DNA from: Dehalococcoidia bacterium | GTDB taxonomy: Bacteria > Chloroflexota > Dehalococcoidia > GIF9 > UBA5629 | Assembly (NCBI GenBank): GCA_016927965.1 | Contig: JAFGLP010000090.1 | Span: 1-35,228, forward strand | DNA length: 35,228 nucleotides | Direction of reading: 5' to 3' | Shown: positions 22,252 to 31,640 of the stretch, in pieces | How positions within the stretch are numbered: the stretch's first letter is position 1 | Layout: each line of letters starts with the position of its first letter | Translations under genes and position numbers: made by a program | The notes under the pieces: generated by a model | Told to the model about the DNA's origin: nothing | What the model saw: the letters and a program-made list of their open reading frames with translations, nothing else | Database searches by the model: none

Positions 22252-23943
22252 ATGATTTTAGTAAATTTAATTTCAGTGGCACGCGGCGATAGGCCGGCTG
22301 ACCTTGTCATAAAAAATGCCCGCATAATCAATACTTATACCAGTGAAATCGAGAAAGGCGATGTAGCCATAGCTGGCGGCCGCATCGCAGGCATCGGCAA
22401 ATACGATAAATCTAAAGAAATAATTGATATAAAGGGCGACTATCTGGCGCCCGGGTTCATCAATGGGCATATCCATATCGAGAGTTCCATGCTTCACCCC
22501 ACCCAATATGCACGCTCGGTGGTACCGCACGGGACCACTTCAATCGTTACCGACCTGCATGAAATAGCCAATGTTTCGGGCATAGATGGCATTAAATTTG
22601 TACTTAATTGCGCACGTAGGCTTCCGGTGGATTTATTCTTCAAAGCCCCGTCATGTGTGCCTGCGACACATATGGAGACTTCAGGTGCATCTATTGAAGC
22701 CTCGGATATCGCGCGGCTACTGAAACTCAAAGGTAACGACGGCCTGGGAGAAATGATGAACTATCCCGGTGTAATCAACACGTTCGCCCCTGTCCTGGAT
22801 AAAATACGTGTCGCCCGCGGGCAGATAATCGACGGGCATGCGCCCGGTGTAAGCGGGCGGCAACTGGACGCATACATATCAGCCGGCATCTACTCCGACC
22901 ACGAAGTAACAACAATTAAAGAGGGCCGGGAAAAACTGCGCAGGGGAATGTACCTGATGATCAGGGAAGGTTCGTCGGAAAAGAACCTTTCCACACTGCT
23001 TCCGCTGGTCAGCGGTGATACCTGGAGACGCTGCATGTTTGTAGTGGATGACCGCAGCTGCTCCGATTTGATCGGTGATGGCGATGTCGACGCGGTGATT
23101 AGAAAAGCAATCAAGCTGGGACTTGACCCTATCAGGGCCATACAACTGGCTACAATCAATGCGGCGGAGCACCACCGCTTTTACGATCTTGGAGCGATCG
23201 TGCCGGGCTACCGCGCTAACCTGGTAACAATCAAAGACCTGCAGACCCTCCAGATCGACAGGGTATTCTATAACGGCAACCTGGCCGCCAAAGCCGGTAA
23301 ATATCTTGGCAAAATATCCAATAAATGCCCCAATAAACTGCTGGAATCCGTACATATTAAAAAGCTGGAACGCGCAGCGCTGGATATCGAGATAACCGGC
23401 GAACCGTTCCCTGTCGTTGAGATAATCCCCGGCCAGATAGTCACAAAAAAGACCATGGTCAAACTACCCAGGGGCATATTCAAGGCCGATACCAAGGCTG
23501 ATATCATTAAAGCAGCAGTGTTTGAAAGGCACAAGGCAACAGGCAATATAGGAACCGGCCTGGTCAAGGGATTCGGCATCAAGTATGGAGCTATCGCATC
23601 TACAATAGCACATGACTCGCACAACCTTGTGGTTGTAGGTGCCACCGATGAGGATATTATCGCCGCGGTCAGGGCTATCGAGAAAATGCAGGGAGGCCTG
23701 GTTGTCTGCAAGGGAGGAAAGCCCATTGCCACAATGCCGCTTCCCGTATGTGGACTGCTTTCCCTCAACCCGGCAGAAGAGGTATCCAAGCAATTTAATG
23801 AGATGGAGAGAGCAGCCGCAACCCTAGGAAAACTGCCGGCAGCGCCATTTGCACTGCTCTCTTTTATTGCACTACCTGTCATACCGGAATTGCGTATTAC
23901 CGACATGGGTATTGTCGATGTAATTAAGTTCAAGCTGATATAA
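22252..23943 (+). CDS. ade: Adenine deaminase
   Basis: The enzyme deaminates adenine to hypoxanthine. The 563-residue protein belongs to the amidohydrolase superfamily and has the metal-binding GFINGHIHIESSMLHP, the ADE signature VPHGTTSIVTDLHEIANVSG, DGHAPGVSGRQLDAYISAGI followed by YSDHEVTT, and the C-terminal domain with FGIKYGAIASTIAHDSHNLVVVGATDEDI. Length and motif order are those of bacterial adenine deaminases. A GGAG ribosome-binding site is present. Together with hpt it forms an adenine to IMP route, which avoids the need for adenine phosphoribosyltransferase. Confidence 0.95.
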   Translation: MILVNLISVARGDRPADLVIKNARIINTYTSEIEKGDVAIAGGRIAGIGKYDKSKEIIDIKGDYLAPGFINGHIHIESSMLHPTQYARSVVPHGTTSIVTDLHEIANVSGIDGIKFVLNCARRLPVDLFFKAPSCVPATHMETSGASIEASDIARLLKLKGNDGLGEMMNYPGVINTFAPVLDKIRVARGQIIDGHAPGVSGRQLDAYISAGIYSDHEVTTIKEGREKLRRGMYLMIREGSSEKNLSTLLPLVSGDTWRRCMFVVDDRSCSDLIGDGDVDAVIRKAIKLGLDPIRAIQLATINAAEHHRFYDLGAIVPGYRANLVTIKDLQTLQIDRVFYNGNLAAKAGKYLGKISNKCPNKLLESVHIKKLERAALDIEITGEPFPVVEIIPGQIVTKKTMVKLPRGIFKADTKADIIKAAVFERHKATGNIGTGLVKGFGIKYGAIASTIAHDSHNLVVVGATDEDIIAAVRAIEKMQGGLVVCKGGKPIATMPLPVCGLLSLNPAEEVSKQFNEMERAAATLGKLPAAPFALLSFIALPVIPELRITDMGIVDVIKFKLI

Positions 23944-23965
23944 ATTCACATAACGAGGAGGGGAC

Positions 23966-24781
23966 ATGAAATACCGGAACCTGGTTGTAGAAAAGAAAGG
24001 GCACCTAATGACTGTAACCTTGAACCGGCCGCAAATACTCAATGCATTGAACACGCAGACATTTCTGGAGTTAAGAGACCTCCTGGCAGTGCTCAGGGCA
24101 GATCAGAAAACACGCTTCGTGATCTTTACGGGGGCGGGAAAGGCTTTCTCAGCCGGGGTGGAGTTTACGCCCCAGGCCATGCAAGAAAAATATAACGACC
24201 CCGAACTGGCTAACGAGAGATTATGGCAGTTATTCGCCCAGGATTTAATGTCCGCCATGGAGAACCTGGAGCAGGTCACAATAGCTGCCCTGAACGGCGC
24301 AGCCATCGGCGGAGCACTATGCCTCGCCATGAACTGCGATTTCAGGATAGCCTCAGAAAAGGCTATCTTAGGGATCCCTGAAGCTGCACTGGGGCTCTTT
24401 TTATCATGGGGAGCAACCCCCCGCCTGATTACATTGATTGGTCCTGCCAAAACCAAGGAACTGATCATGACCTGCGACCCTGTTGATGCAAATGAAGCCA
24501 TGAGGATAGGACTCGTTAATAAGGTCGTTCCGCATGAGAAGCTCATGGATACATGCCGTGACCTGGCTGATAAGATCTCAACTAAAGGACCGCTGGCAAT
24601 AAGGATATGTAAAAAGCAGGTCAACGCCGCTTCACTGTCAAAGATGGCGGACCAATACCCCCTAGAGCCCGAATTGTTTGAGAGGGGGATGGAGTCGGGA
24701 GAGCCTTTAGAAGGTGCCAGAGCTTTCATCGAAAGAAGGCTGCCCAAATATAAAAACAAAATAAAAAGCCCTGCTTTTTAA
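23966..24781 (+). CDS. Crotonase-family (enoyl-CoA hydratase/isomerase) protein, atypical active site
   Basis: A 271-residue protein with the crotonase fold: MTVTLNRPQILNALNTQTF, the first oxyanion-hole segment GAGKAFSAGVEFTP, the second in ALNGAAIGGALCLAMNCDFRIAS, and ILGIPEAALGLFLSWGATPRL. The Glu corresponding to Glu144 of rat hydratase (in the usual GGGCELA) is replaced by Cys119 in GGALCLA, while the Glu164 equivalent (Glu139 in GIPEAALG) is kept. One retained Glu is usual in isomerases and some other family members, so plain hydratase activity is doubtful. GAGGAGGGG precedes the ATG, 22 bases after ade. Its stop codon falls inside a terminator hairpin. Confidence 0.85.
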   Translation: MKYRNLVVEKKGHLMTVTLNRPQILNALNTQTFLELRDLLAVLRADQKTRFVIFTGAGKAFSAGVEFTPQAMQEKYNDPELANERLWQLFAQDLMSAMENLEQVTIAALNGAAIGGALCLAMNCDFRIASEKAILGIPEAALGLFLSWGATPRLITLIGPAKTKELIMTCDPVDANEAMRIGLVNKVVPHEKLMDTCRDLADKISTKGPLAIRICKKQVNAASLSKMADQYPLEPELFERGMESGEPLEGARAFIERRLPKYKNKIKSPAF

Positions 24782-24797
24782 TAAGCAGGGCTTTTTT
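24763..24797. terminator. Strong bidirectional intrinsic terminator
   Basis: AAAAAGCCCTGCTT (24763-24776) and AAGCAGGGCTTTTT (24783-24796) form a perfect 14-bp stem around a six-base loop, with T-runs on both strands. It ends the rightward ade operon and the leftward receiver gene. The stop codon of the crotonase gene (24779-24781) lies in the loop. Confidence 0.92.
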
Positions 24798-24811
24798 ATC
24801 TTCGGCTATGC

Positions 24812-25201
24812 TTATTGTTTCGCCTTCAGCCGTGCGCTCTGCGCCAGCGCCCTGATTGCTTCCAGCAGGTCCTGCCTGCGGCAGTCCTTGGTCAAATACC
24901 AGCTGGCGCCGGATGCCAGGGCATCACCGGCATAATCGCCATAAACAGTAAGGAATAATATCTTCACGTCCGGCATTTTTTTCTTGATATGCCGTATCGC
25001 TTCCGGTCCTTCCATGCGCGGCATCTGACCGTCCATCAGTATTACATCAGGCTGCAATTTTTCAGCCTTTTCGATAGCGTCCAATCCATCCACAGCCTGG
25101 CCAACTACAACAATATCTTTATGGCCGTCAAAAATACTCTTCAGCCCTTCCCTGACCACTTCATTGTCATCTGTAATTAATACTTTAATTTGTTCTTCCA
25201 T
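24812..25201 (-). CDS. Stand-alone response-regulator receiver domain
   Basis: A 129-residue CheY-like protein without an output domain: acidic pair in VLITDDNEVVREGL, phospho-acceptor Asp in VILMDGQMPRMEG, Thr/Ser position in LFLTVYGD and the conserved Lys in WYLTKDC. The N-terminal VREGLKSIF and the overall match resemble the receiver of NarL/LuxR regulators, so it may have arisen by loss of the DNA-binding domain or act as a phosphate sink or relay. AGGAGAGGAG precedes the ATG. It follows the hydrolase gene by 40 bases and ends at the bidirectional terminator. Confidence 0.88.
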   Translation of the reverse strand: MEEQIKVLITDDNEVVREGLKSIFDGHKDIVVVGQAVDGLDAIEKAEKLQPDVILMDGQMPRMEGPEAIRHIKKKMPDVKILFLTVYGDYAGDALASGASWYLTKDCRRQDLLEAIRALAQSARLKAKQ

Positions 25202-25241
25202 TTCTCCTCTCCTGTTTGTATAAACATATGGTTATTTTTAT

Positions 25242-26153
25242 TTACAACGACCGAAGTGTATTCACTGTCCAGTCGGTCCAATTACGCCGTACCCTACCTG
25301 CCAGCAGCGGGGTAGAGTGGAATCCTCCCTCGGATATCAGTATCTCCTTGGGTCCCCTGGCAGTCTCGTAAAGAGCGACTGCCGTGGTATAAGGTGTAAT
25401 GCTATCTCCATCGCAATGTACAAAAAGCACCGCACATTCCTTCAGTTCGCGGATAACAGCGGAAAGCCTGGCCTTGCTGAAAATATTAAAAAACTTTTTC
25501 CAGTCAACTTTGACTCTATCACCTGCAATACGCATCCATAGCCGGGATATAATACCGGCGAAACCCCTTGTCCATGGCAACGAGCCATCACGCGGATATT
25601 CCCTGACCTGTTTTTTCCCATCCAGCAGCTCTACCGGGACATCAAATGATAGTTTCGATAAATCGCCGCCTATCTCAGGCGGACATGACATGGCTATTAA
25701 AGCTTGTGGCCTTATCTCTCCTGCTGCAAGGATGGCAGCCAGTGCGCCCATGCTGTGTCCTGCTAACGCCATACGTCCGCCATCAATGCCCGGATAATGC
25801 GAAAGGAAATTCCAGGCGTCAATAACATCGGTCACGATATTTTCGTCGACGATCCCTTTGCTTTTGCCATGTCCCCTGAAATCAAAGATTAAAACAGCCA
25901 CCCCACGTGATGCCATCATACGCGCAGGTTCTTCAACCGTTCGGTAACAGGTACCGAAACCATGACATATAACAGCGCCGGGCACAATATATCCCGTCTT
26001 TGGATACAGCACACGCCCTGTTAGTTTTACATCGCTACTGCCAAAAGATACCTCTTTAATTTCAATATTGTAATTTATATCAGTTTGAACCAACTGCTCA
26101 GTATTGATCATCTTGTTCCAAATAACCTGTCTTAAGTTTAACGTATTTACCAC
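25242..26153 (-). CDS. Alpha/beta hydrolase (serine hydrolase fold)
   Basis: A protein of up to 303 residues with a standard alpha/beta-hydrolase layout: oxyanion strand GAVICHGFGTCYR, DFRGHGKSKG, the nucleophile elbow ALAGHSMGALAA (Ser134), the acid in LFVHCDGDSITP and the His in EGGFHSTPLLAG. No signal peptide is present. Substrate unknown; esterase or peptidase-like members share these motifs. The GTG start at 26153 has no ribosome-binding site. The ATG at 26111 (protein beginning MINTEQLVQ) follows TTGGAAC and may be the true start. It lies 95 bases downstream of the LuxR-type regulator, with a hairpin between. Confidence 0.85.
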   Translation of the reverse strand: MVNTLNLRQVIWNKMINTEQLVQTDINYNIEIKEVSFGSSDVKLTGRVLYPKTGYIVPGAVICHGFGTCYRTVEEPARMMASRGVAVLIFDFRGHGKSKGIVDENIVTDVIDAWNFLSHYPGIDGGRMALAGHSMGALAAILAAGEIRPQALIAMSCPPEIGGDLSKLSFDVPVELLDGKKQVREYPRDGSLPWTRGFAGIISRLWMRIAGDRVKVDWKKFFNIFSKARLSAVIRELKECAVLFVHCDGDSITPYTTAVALYETARGPKEILISEGGFHSTPLLAGRVRRNWTDWTVNTLRSL

Positions 26154-26221
26154 ATACGTATAATCAGGAGATGGTTTGGTTTTAACATATAGAAGGGTTG
26201 ACCATACATCAGATGAAATGA

Positions 26222-26257
26222 CGACTACAAAATCATACTAAAGTATGATTAGAGTCG
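26222..26257. terminator. Hairpin at the end of the NarL-type regulator gene, possible weak terminator
   Basis: AATCATACT (26231-26239) and AGTATGATT (26242-26250) form a 9-bp stem with a two-base loop, flanked by an outer CGACT (26222-26226) / AGTCG (26253-26257) pair. On the minus strand the stem is followed by TTTTG. The regulator's stop codon lies within it. The T-run is short, so termination may be partial. Confidence 0.4.
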
Positions 26258-26893
26258 AATGATGCCGCGTTTAAGAGCTGTCGTTACAGCTTCCGTACGC
26301 GTCGTTACGTTCAACTTCTGAAATATGCTGGTAATATGCGTTTTCACAGTGCTCTGTGTAATAGCCAGTTCGTCAGCGATGCTGCTATTGGAAACACCTT
26401 TAGCCATCAGCTTCAGTACCTCGATTTCCCGCTCCGAGAGCATCTCAGCCGACGGGCCTTTTTTCGAAAGCTCCGCGAACTTATCCAGCACCCTGGAAGC
26501 AACAACCGGCTGAATTAACGATTCACCCCGATAAACTGCACGGATAGCTTTAAACAATTCCTCACGCGGCGCATCTTTCAAAAGATAGGCCCTGGCACCC
26601 GCGGCTATGCCCTTGAAAAGATATTCATCGTCCGAAAATGTTGTTAGTATAATGAAATTTGTTTCCGGTTTCTCCTGCTTGATTTTGATTATTGCTTCCA
26701 CACCATCCATCTCCGGCATTCGCAGGTCCATCAGGATGACATCAGGCGATAATTCAATGGCTTTCTCAACAGCTTCCAATCCATTTGACGCTTCACCGAT
26801 TATTTTAAAATCAGGCTGGCGCATTAACATAGAGCCAATACCTTCTCTCACAACGGGATGGTCATCTACTATTAATATCTTAATTGTATCCAC
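26249..26893 (-). CDS. NarL/LuxR-family response regulator
   Basis: A 214-residue two-domain transcription factor. Receiver: LIVDDHPVVREGIGSML, phospho-acceptor in VILMDLRMPEMDG, TTFSDD and YLLKDAPREEL. Output: LuxR-type helix-turn-helix LSEREIEVLKLMAKGVSNSSI followed by ITQSTVKTHITSIFQKL. The GTG start at 26893 has GGAG nine bases upstream. It lies 11 bases after the stop of the sensor kinase gene, so the two form a NarX/NarL-like pair. Target genes are unknown; candidates are neighbours such as the hydrolase gene downstream. Confidence 0.94.
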   Translation of the reverse strand: MDTIKILIVDDHPVVREGIGSMLMRQPDFKIIGEASNGLEAVEKAIELSPDVILMDLRMPEMDGVEAIIKIKQEKPETNFIILTTFSDDEYLFKGIAAGARAYLLKDAPREELFKAIRAVYRGESLIQPVVASRVLDKFAELSKKGPSAEMLSEREIEVLKLMAKGVSNSSIADELAITQSTVKTHITSIFQKLNVTTRTEAVTTALKRGIIRL

Positions 26894-26904
26894 TCACCGA
26901 TCTC

Positions 26905-29025
26905 CTATGCAAGCGGTAAAGAGACTTTAATTAACGTGCCTTCACCCTTTTCACTTTGTACTTCAAACTTACCTTTTTGCCCGATCGCCCTTTCACGCAT
27001 GCTGATTAACCCAAAACCACCACCTTTACCCACTTTACCATCAGGTTCAAGGTCAAAACCTATGCCGTTATCTTTGATAGCAAGCTCGACATTAGCAGAA
27101 TCATAATTCAGGGTTACTTCCACCTGGGTGGCCTGAGCATGTTTGGCAATATTGGTCAACGATTCCTGACAAATGCGGAAGATCGCCGTACCCATCTCGG
27201 GAGGAATATCGCGTTTTTCTCCGTATATCGTAAATGAGGCCTCCACGTCATGGTCCTGTTTAAAACGGTCGATTTCATGCTTTATGGCCTCGTCTATTCT
27301 CAGTTGCTCAAGCGCCTGCGGGCTCAGGTTCCACACGGACCGTCTTGCTTCCTGAAGGCTTTTTCGCGCCAGACTGCGGGCCTGGTTCAGATGTTTCTGC
27401 ACATCCTCGCTTGTATCCCCCAGCGCCTGCTCGGTCGCCTCAAGCTGTAAAATAATCCCCGTGAAACCCTGGGCCAGGGTATCGTGTATTTCGCGGGCCA
27501 TGCGATTTCGCTCTTCAGTCACGGCCATCTGCCTGGTCTCCTGGTACAGCCGCGCATTTTCAATAGCGACAGCAAGCTGGTCCGCCAGCGTTTGCGCTGT
27601 AAATACATCAGCTTCATCAAATCCGTCTATCTCTATGCTCTCAATATCCAGCACCCCCAGTACTCTACCACCCATTTTAACAGGTACTGCAAGCTCAGAC
27701 CTGGTCTCAGAATTGCCCTCTTGTATTTTATAGTCATCCTGTTCTGCCAGATTGCTGACCAGCACATAATCGCCGGATTTAGCGGCTTTACCGATAGTGC
27801 CCCTCTCATCTACCTCCAGGGGGACCCCTACCGGTATGACATTTTTCTGCCCGCTGAAATGCAGTGTTTTCAACATCAGCTTGCCTGATTTGGGCTCGAA
27901 TAGAAATATATTAACATTATGAAAGTGAAAAGTCTGCCGCAGCAGGTTGCCTACATAAGCCAGCAGCTCATCCAAATTAACAATAGAACTTATCTTCCGG
28001 CTTACCTCGTTAATTGTTCGCAGTTGTTCAGCGCGCTCCCGTTCCTTTTCAGTACGTTCAACGACTTTTTGTTCGAGGTTACTATATGATTCCTTGAGAG
28101 ATATACTCATAGCATTGAACTGCTCTGCCAGTACCTGCATCTCATCGCCCGTATTAACGTTGATTGCATAATCCAGCTCACCTTTACTCAGCTGCTCCGA
28201 GCCCTTGGTCAGGGCCATAATAGGCCTTGTGATTGTCTCAGACAGTAAGAAGGATACACCCGATACTACCACAACCATGGCGACAATAATGGCAATGAAT
28301 ATCAGCTCAGCTTCACGTGACTGTGTATCAACCTGGTTGCTCATCTCCTCGACAGCCGAGGCTATCTGACTCTTGGTATCTTCAGCCGCTGAAGAGAACT
28401 CATCCAGATAAGTAGACGCTGCTACTATCAAATTGGAATCTTCCACGGGGACCGTATACATATACTTGGTCCGATCTTCCTCATCCGTCGGTTCCTTATA
28501 CTTGTAATACCCCGATGCGTCGCCTCCCAGCAGGCTCTTTTCGAAGATGGTTGAATAATATGAAGGTTCTCCTCCCAACTGACGCAGGTTGCTGCCCGTC
28601 ATTGCCGCATCATATGCAAAAACGATTTTCCCGGTTTTATCATAGACCGTCGTTAATCCTGTCCTGCCGACTTTTTGCATGGCAATCGCCTTTAGCTTTT
28701 CATCTTTCACTATGGCCGCTTCATCTAACTCGTCATGCAGCTGTAAATAAAAATAGATCTCCTTGGCAACATCCTGTGCCTTTTGATATATGGTGCGCCT
28801 GCCCTGGTCTTCCAACGCCGAGATAGAAACGGACATCACGGTTTCACCCATGGACGCGCTATACTCCTTGGTTATCGAGCCGACTGAACCTATATACCGT
28901 AAAGCCAGAGAGCTTATTATGCCCACTGATATTAATGAAAGTGCCAGAAAAGAAATAAGGATTTTATCCCTGATACCAAAACGTATACGGATTTTATTCA
29001 TCCTGCGCGTATCTCTAGACTGCAT
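26905..29025 (-). CDS. NarX-type sensor histidine kinase (Cache-HAMP-GAF-HisKA_3)
   Basis: A membrane sensor of about 706 residues. It has an N-terminal helix (ILISFLALSLISVGIISSLA), an extracytoplasmic Cache-like domain (GRTGLTTVYDKTGKIVFAYD), a second helix (LIFIAIIVAMVVVVSGVSFL), HAMP, a coiled linker, a GAF domain (RSELAVPVKMGGRVLGVLDI), then HisKA_3 with the phospho-acceptor His in MAREIHDTLAQGFTG and an ATPase domain with IKDNGIGFDL and GGGFGLISMRERA. The frame opens at a GTG at 29055 without a ribosome-binding site. I prefer the ATG at 29025, preceded by GAGGG, which overlaps the sbcD-like gene by 11 bases. It signals to the regulator at 26249. Confidence 0.9.
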   Translation of the reverse strand: MQSRDTRRMNKIRIRFGIRDKILISFLALSLISVGIISSLALRYIGSVGSITKEYSASMGETVMSVSISALEDQGRRTIYQKAQDVAKEIYFYLQLHDELDEAAIVKDEKLKAIAMQKVGRTGLTTVYDKTGKIVFAYDAAMTGSNLRQLGGEPSYYSTIFEKSLLGGDASGYYKYKEPTDEEDRTKYMYTVPVEDSNLIVAASTYLDEFSSAAEDTKSQIASAVEEMSNQVDTQSREAELIFIAIIVAMVVVVSGVSFLLSETITRPIMALTKGSEQLSKGELDYAINVNTGDEMQVLAEQFNAMSISLKESYSNLEQKVVERTEKERERAEQLRTINEVSRKISSIVNLDELLAYVGNLLRQTFHFHNVNIFLFEPKSGKLMLKTLHFSGQKNVIPVGVPLEVDERGTIGKAAKSGDYVLVSNLAEQDDYKIQEGNSETRSELAVPVKMGGRVLGVLDIESIEIDGFDEADVFTAQTLADQLAVAIENARLYQETRQMAVTEERNRMAREIHDTLAQGFTGIILQLEATEQALGDTSEDVQKHLNQARSLARKSLQEARRSVWNLSPQALEQLRIDEAIKHEIDRFKQDHDVEASFTIYGEKRDIPPEMGTAIFRICQESLTNIAKHAQATQVEVTLNYDSANVELAIKDNGIGFDLEPDGKVGKGGGFGLISMRERAIGQKGKFEVQSEKGEGTLIKVSLPLA

Positions 29026-30268
29026 AGGACCCTCTATCTGATGAGAACTTCTCACTAATCAATTTTTCACCGTATTCCAGCAATTTTTTTCGCCGTTCAA
29101 CAGGTACGCCGGTAGTTTCCAGATATCTATCTAACGCTTCCAGCGGCGTCATGGCTTCTTTAATCCAGCCGGACCCGCGGCTGCTCGACGTCCGCCGAAG
29201 CTCTTTTGCTATGCTTACATTATAAGCTTCTTTCAGCGCTTTAAAAATCTCCCCTTCTCTCAATAGATTTGAAAGATGTCCGGGCAGAGATATTTTTAAT
29301 CTTACCACAGCGTCTCTTATAGCGTCCGCATTCGCATATATCTTTTTCAATATGCTCCCCGTGGGATCGAGGTCCCGGTCATCTACGTCTATTGCCAGCG
29401 TAAGAAAACGTCTTGCATCGATACTATGAAATTCATAGCTGGTATTTTTAGCTGGCCCATCCTGCTCAATATCCACAATATAAAAGCCTTTATCCTGTCC
29501 CTCATCACCGAAATCAAGCCTCTCCAGGCTGCCGGCATACACAACCGGAGGTGTTTCGCAAAGCACCTGAGCCCTGTGCACATGCCCCAATGCAACATAG
29601 TCATAAACCGGGTTGGCAATGGTACTCAACATTACAACGGGGTCATTGCCTATTATCATAGTCTTTTCAGTTCCTGTCCTGGCCTCAGCAACCGCCAGAT
29701 GGGCGGCCAGCACAGCCGGCCGGGACACATCGATCTCTGCGGCAAGTTCGATCAACCTGGTGGATATTATATCCTGCAATTGACCGATTAACCGGGAAAC
29801 CCCGACGTTTTTTGATTCCTCACGAGTCAGCAGCGCATTTCTGCGCAGCCAGGGAAATGCCGCCACCTGGATATCACCATGATTGGTTTTTATATTAAGA
29901 ATGCCAGGTTTAGCGGCAATATAGATATTTTCAATATCAAGCGTATCAAATATCTCCACCGAACTCGCCTTGCCCGGCGCGCCGGACAGGTCGTGGTTCC
30001 CAATAATGATTACAGTTGGGATTTTTGCCTCGGAAAGACGCCTTATCCTCCTGGCAAACTCCCTCTGATGGGTCTGTGAAGGCTCCCTGTTTTTATAAGC
30101 GTCGCCGCAGAACAGCACAAGATCAACACTACTATTAATTGCATAATCGATGACCCCGTCCATGGCATTCAATTCATCTATCACCCGTGTAGACATCCCT
30201 GAGGCCACATCCATAGTTCCGTAAGTCTCCATGCCCACGTGGGTGTCGGCGAAATGCAATATTTTCAT
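29015..30268 (-). CDS. sbcD: SbcD/Mre11-like DNA repair exonuclease (metallophosphoesterase)
   Basis: A 417-residue protein with the calcineurin-like nuclease motifs of SbcD/Mre11: MKILHFADTHVGMETYG, LVLFCGDAYKNREPSQTHQ, VIIIGNHDLSGAPG, VLAAHLAVAEARTG and YVALGHVHRAQVL. In the family this subunit pairs with the SMC-like ATPase SbcC/Rad50 to process DNA ends and hairpins. No sbcC is present on either side here: glyS is upstream by 21 bases and a sensor kinase follows. SbcC may be elsewhere, or the protein may act alone. The ATG at 30268 follows a weak CAGG. Confidence 0.88.
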   Translation of the reverse strand: MKILHFADTHVGMETYGTMDVASGMSTRVIDELNAMDGVIDYAINSSVDLVLFCGDAYKNREPSQTHQREFARRIRRLSEAKIPTVIIIGNHDLSGAPGKASSVEIFDTLDIENIYIAAKPGILNIKTNHGDIQVAAFPWLRRNALLTREESKNVGVSRLIGQLQDIISTRLIELAAEIDVSRPAVLAAHLAVAEARTGTEKTMIIGNDPVVMLSTIANPVYDYVALGHVHRAQVLCETPPVVYAGSLERLDFGDEGQDKGFYIVDIEQDGPAKNTSYEFHSIDARRFLTLAIDVDDRDLDPTGSILKKIYANADAIRDAVVRLKISLPGHLSNLLREGEIFKALKEAYNVSIAKELRRTSSSRGSGWIKEAMTPLEALDRYLETTGVPVERRKKLLEYGEKLISEKFSSDRGSYAV

Positions 30269-30289
30269 AGCCTGATAATGATCCGCTGA

Positions 30290-31603
30290 CTACATGTTGA
30301 ACTTTGCTTTTAACGTATCAAGCAGTTCAGGTACCGCTATACGGATCTGCTGCATGCTGTCCCTATCGCGTATAGTGACCTGATTATCTTCCAGAGACTG
30401 GAAATCAATAGTAACACAATATGGCGTACCTATCTCATCCTGCCTCCGGTAGCGTCTGCCGATGCTCTGGGCATCATCATACTGGGTCATGAAGTACGGG
30501 CGTAAAATGCCCCAAACCTGCTTTGACAGGGGCAGCAGCTTCTCGTTGCGGCTCAATGGAAGTACGGCAACCTTTATCGGCGCCAGTTCCTGATTAATGT
30601 GCAGCACAACGCGTATCTCCTTATCAGCAGGTTCCTCATCGTAAGCATCCACCAGAACGGCCAGCAGTGTACGGTCCACGCCGGATGAAGGCTCGATCAC
30701 ATACGGCAGATAGCGCTCGTTCTTCTCTTCATCAAAATAATCCAGGACTTTGCCGCTGAACTTGGAATGCTGTGTCAGGTCGAAATTTCCGCGATTGGCA
30801 ATGCCCTCGATCTCGGACCATCCGATGGGAAATTTGTAGTCGACGTCAAAACACCCCTTGGCATAATGCGCCAGCTCTTCCTTGTCATGCTCACGAAGGC
30901 GCAGGTTTTCCTTTTTAATACCCATACCTATATAGTAATTCAGCCTTTCCTGTACCCAGTAGTCAAACCACTGGTCATCGGTGCCGGGCTTGACGAAATA
31001 TTCGATCTCCATCTGTTCGAACTCACGGGTACGGAAAATAAAATTGCCGGTGGTGATCTCGTTACGGAAAGATTTGCCCATCTGCGCGATTCCAAATGGC
31101 AATTTCTTCCGGGTAGTCGACTGCACACTGTCAAAGTTTACAAACTGGGCCTGGGCGGTCTCAGGCCGCAGGTAAATAACGCTAGCTTCATCCTCTACCG
31201 GGCCCATATATGTCTTGAACATCAAATTAAACATGCGCGGCTCGGTTAGCTGGCCGCCGCATTCCGGGCAGGCAGTCCCTTCAAAATCGGTGGAGCGGAA
31301 CCTTTTACGGCAATCCTTACATTCAACCAGTGGATCCGAAAATCCCGATACATGCCCGCTGGCTGTCCAGACCTGCGGATGCATCATGATGCTGGCATCA
31401 ATGCCGACCATGTCCTCACGTTCCTGAACGACTTTTTTCCACCAGTAGTTCTTGATATTGCGCTTTAGCTCCACTCCCAGCGGGCCATAGTCCCAGCAGC
31501 TTGCCAGGCCGCCGTAAATTTCGCTGCTCTGAAACACAAAGCCCCGCCTTTTACATAGCGAGACTATTTTTTCCATGTCAACTTTTCTAGTATCTTCCGG
31601 CAC
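30290..31603 (-). CDS. glyS: Glycyl-tRNA synthetase, dimeric (alpha2) class II type
   Basis: It charges tRNA-Gly with glycine. The 437-residue protein is of the eukaryote/archaea-like homodimeric type, not the GlyQ/GlyS heterotetramer: [37 protein letters not shown], a CxxC...CxxC insertion ([14 protein letters not shown]) that is probably zinc-binding, the class II motif 2 region [14 protein letters not shown] with [16 protein letters not shown], motif 3 in [14 protein letters not shown], and an anticodon-binding domain. GTG start at 31603 with AGGAGG eight bases upstream. It is the first gene of a leftward operon with sbcD. Confidence 0.95.
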   Translation of the reverse strand: MPEDTRKVDMEKIVSLCKRRGFVFQSSEIYGGLASCWDYGPLGVELKRNIKNYWWKKVVQEREDMVGIDASIMMHPQVWTASGHVSGFSDPLVECKDCRKRFRSTDFEGTACPECGGQLTEPRMFNLMFKTYMGPVEDEASVIYLRPETAQAQFVNFDSVQSTTRKKLPFGIAQMGKSFRNEITTGNFIFRTREFEQMEIEYFVKPGTDDQWFDYWVQERLNYYIGMGIKKENLRLREHDKEELAHYAKGCFDVDYKFPIGWSEIEGIANRGNFDLTQHSKFSGKVLDYFDEEKNERYLPYVIEPSSGVDRTLLAVLVDAYDEEPADKEIRVVLHINQELAPIKVAVLPLSRNEKLLPLSKQVWGILRPYFMTQYDDAQSIGRRYRRQDEIGTPYCVTIDFQSLEDNQVTIRDRDSMQQIRIAVPELLDTLKAKFNM

Positions 31604-31640
31604 GTTTTTCCTCCTGGTCGGATATTATAAAGAATTATAA

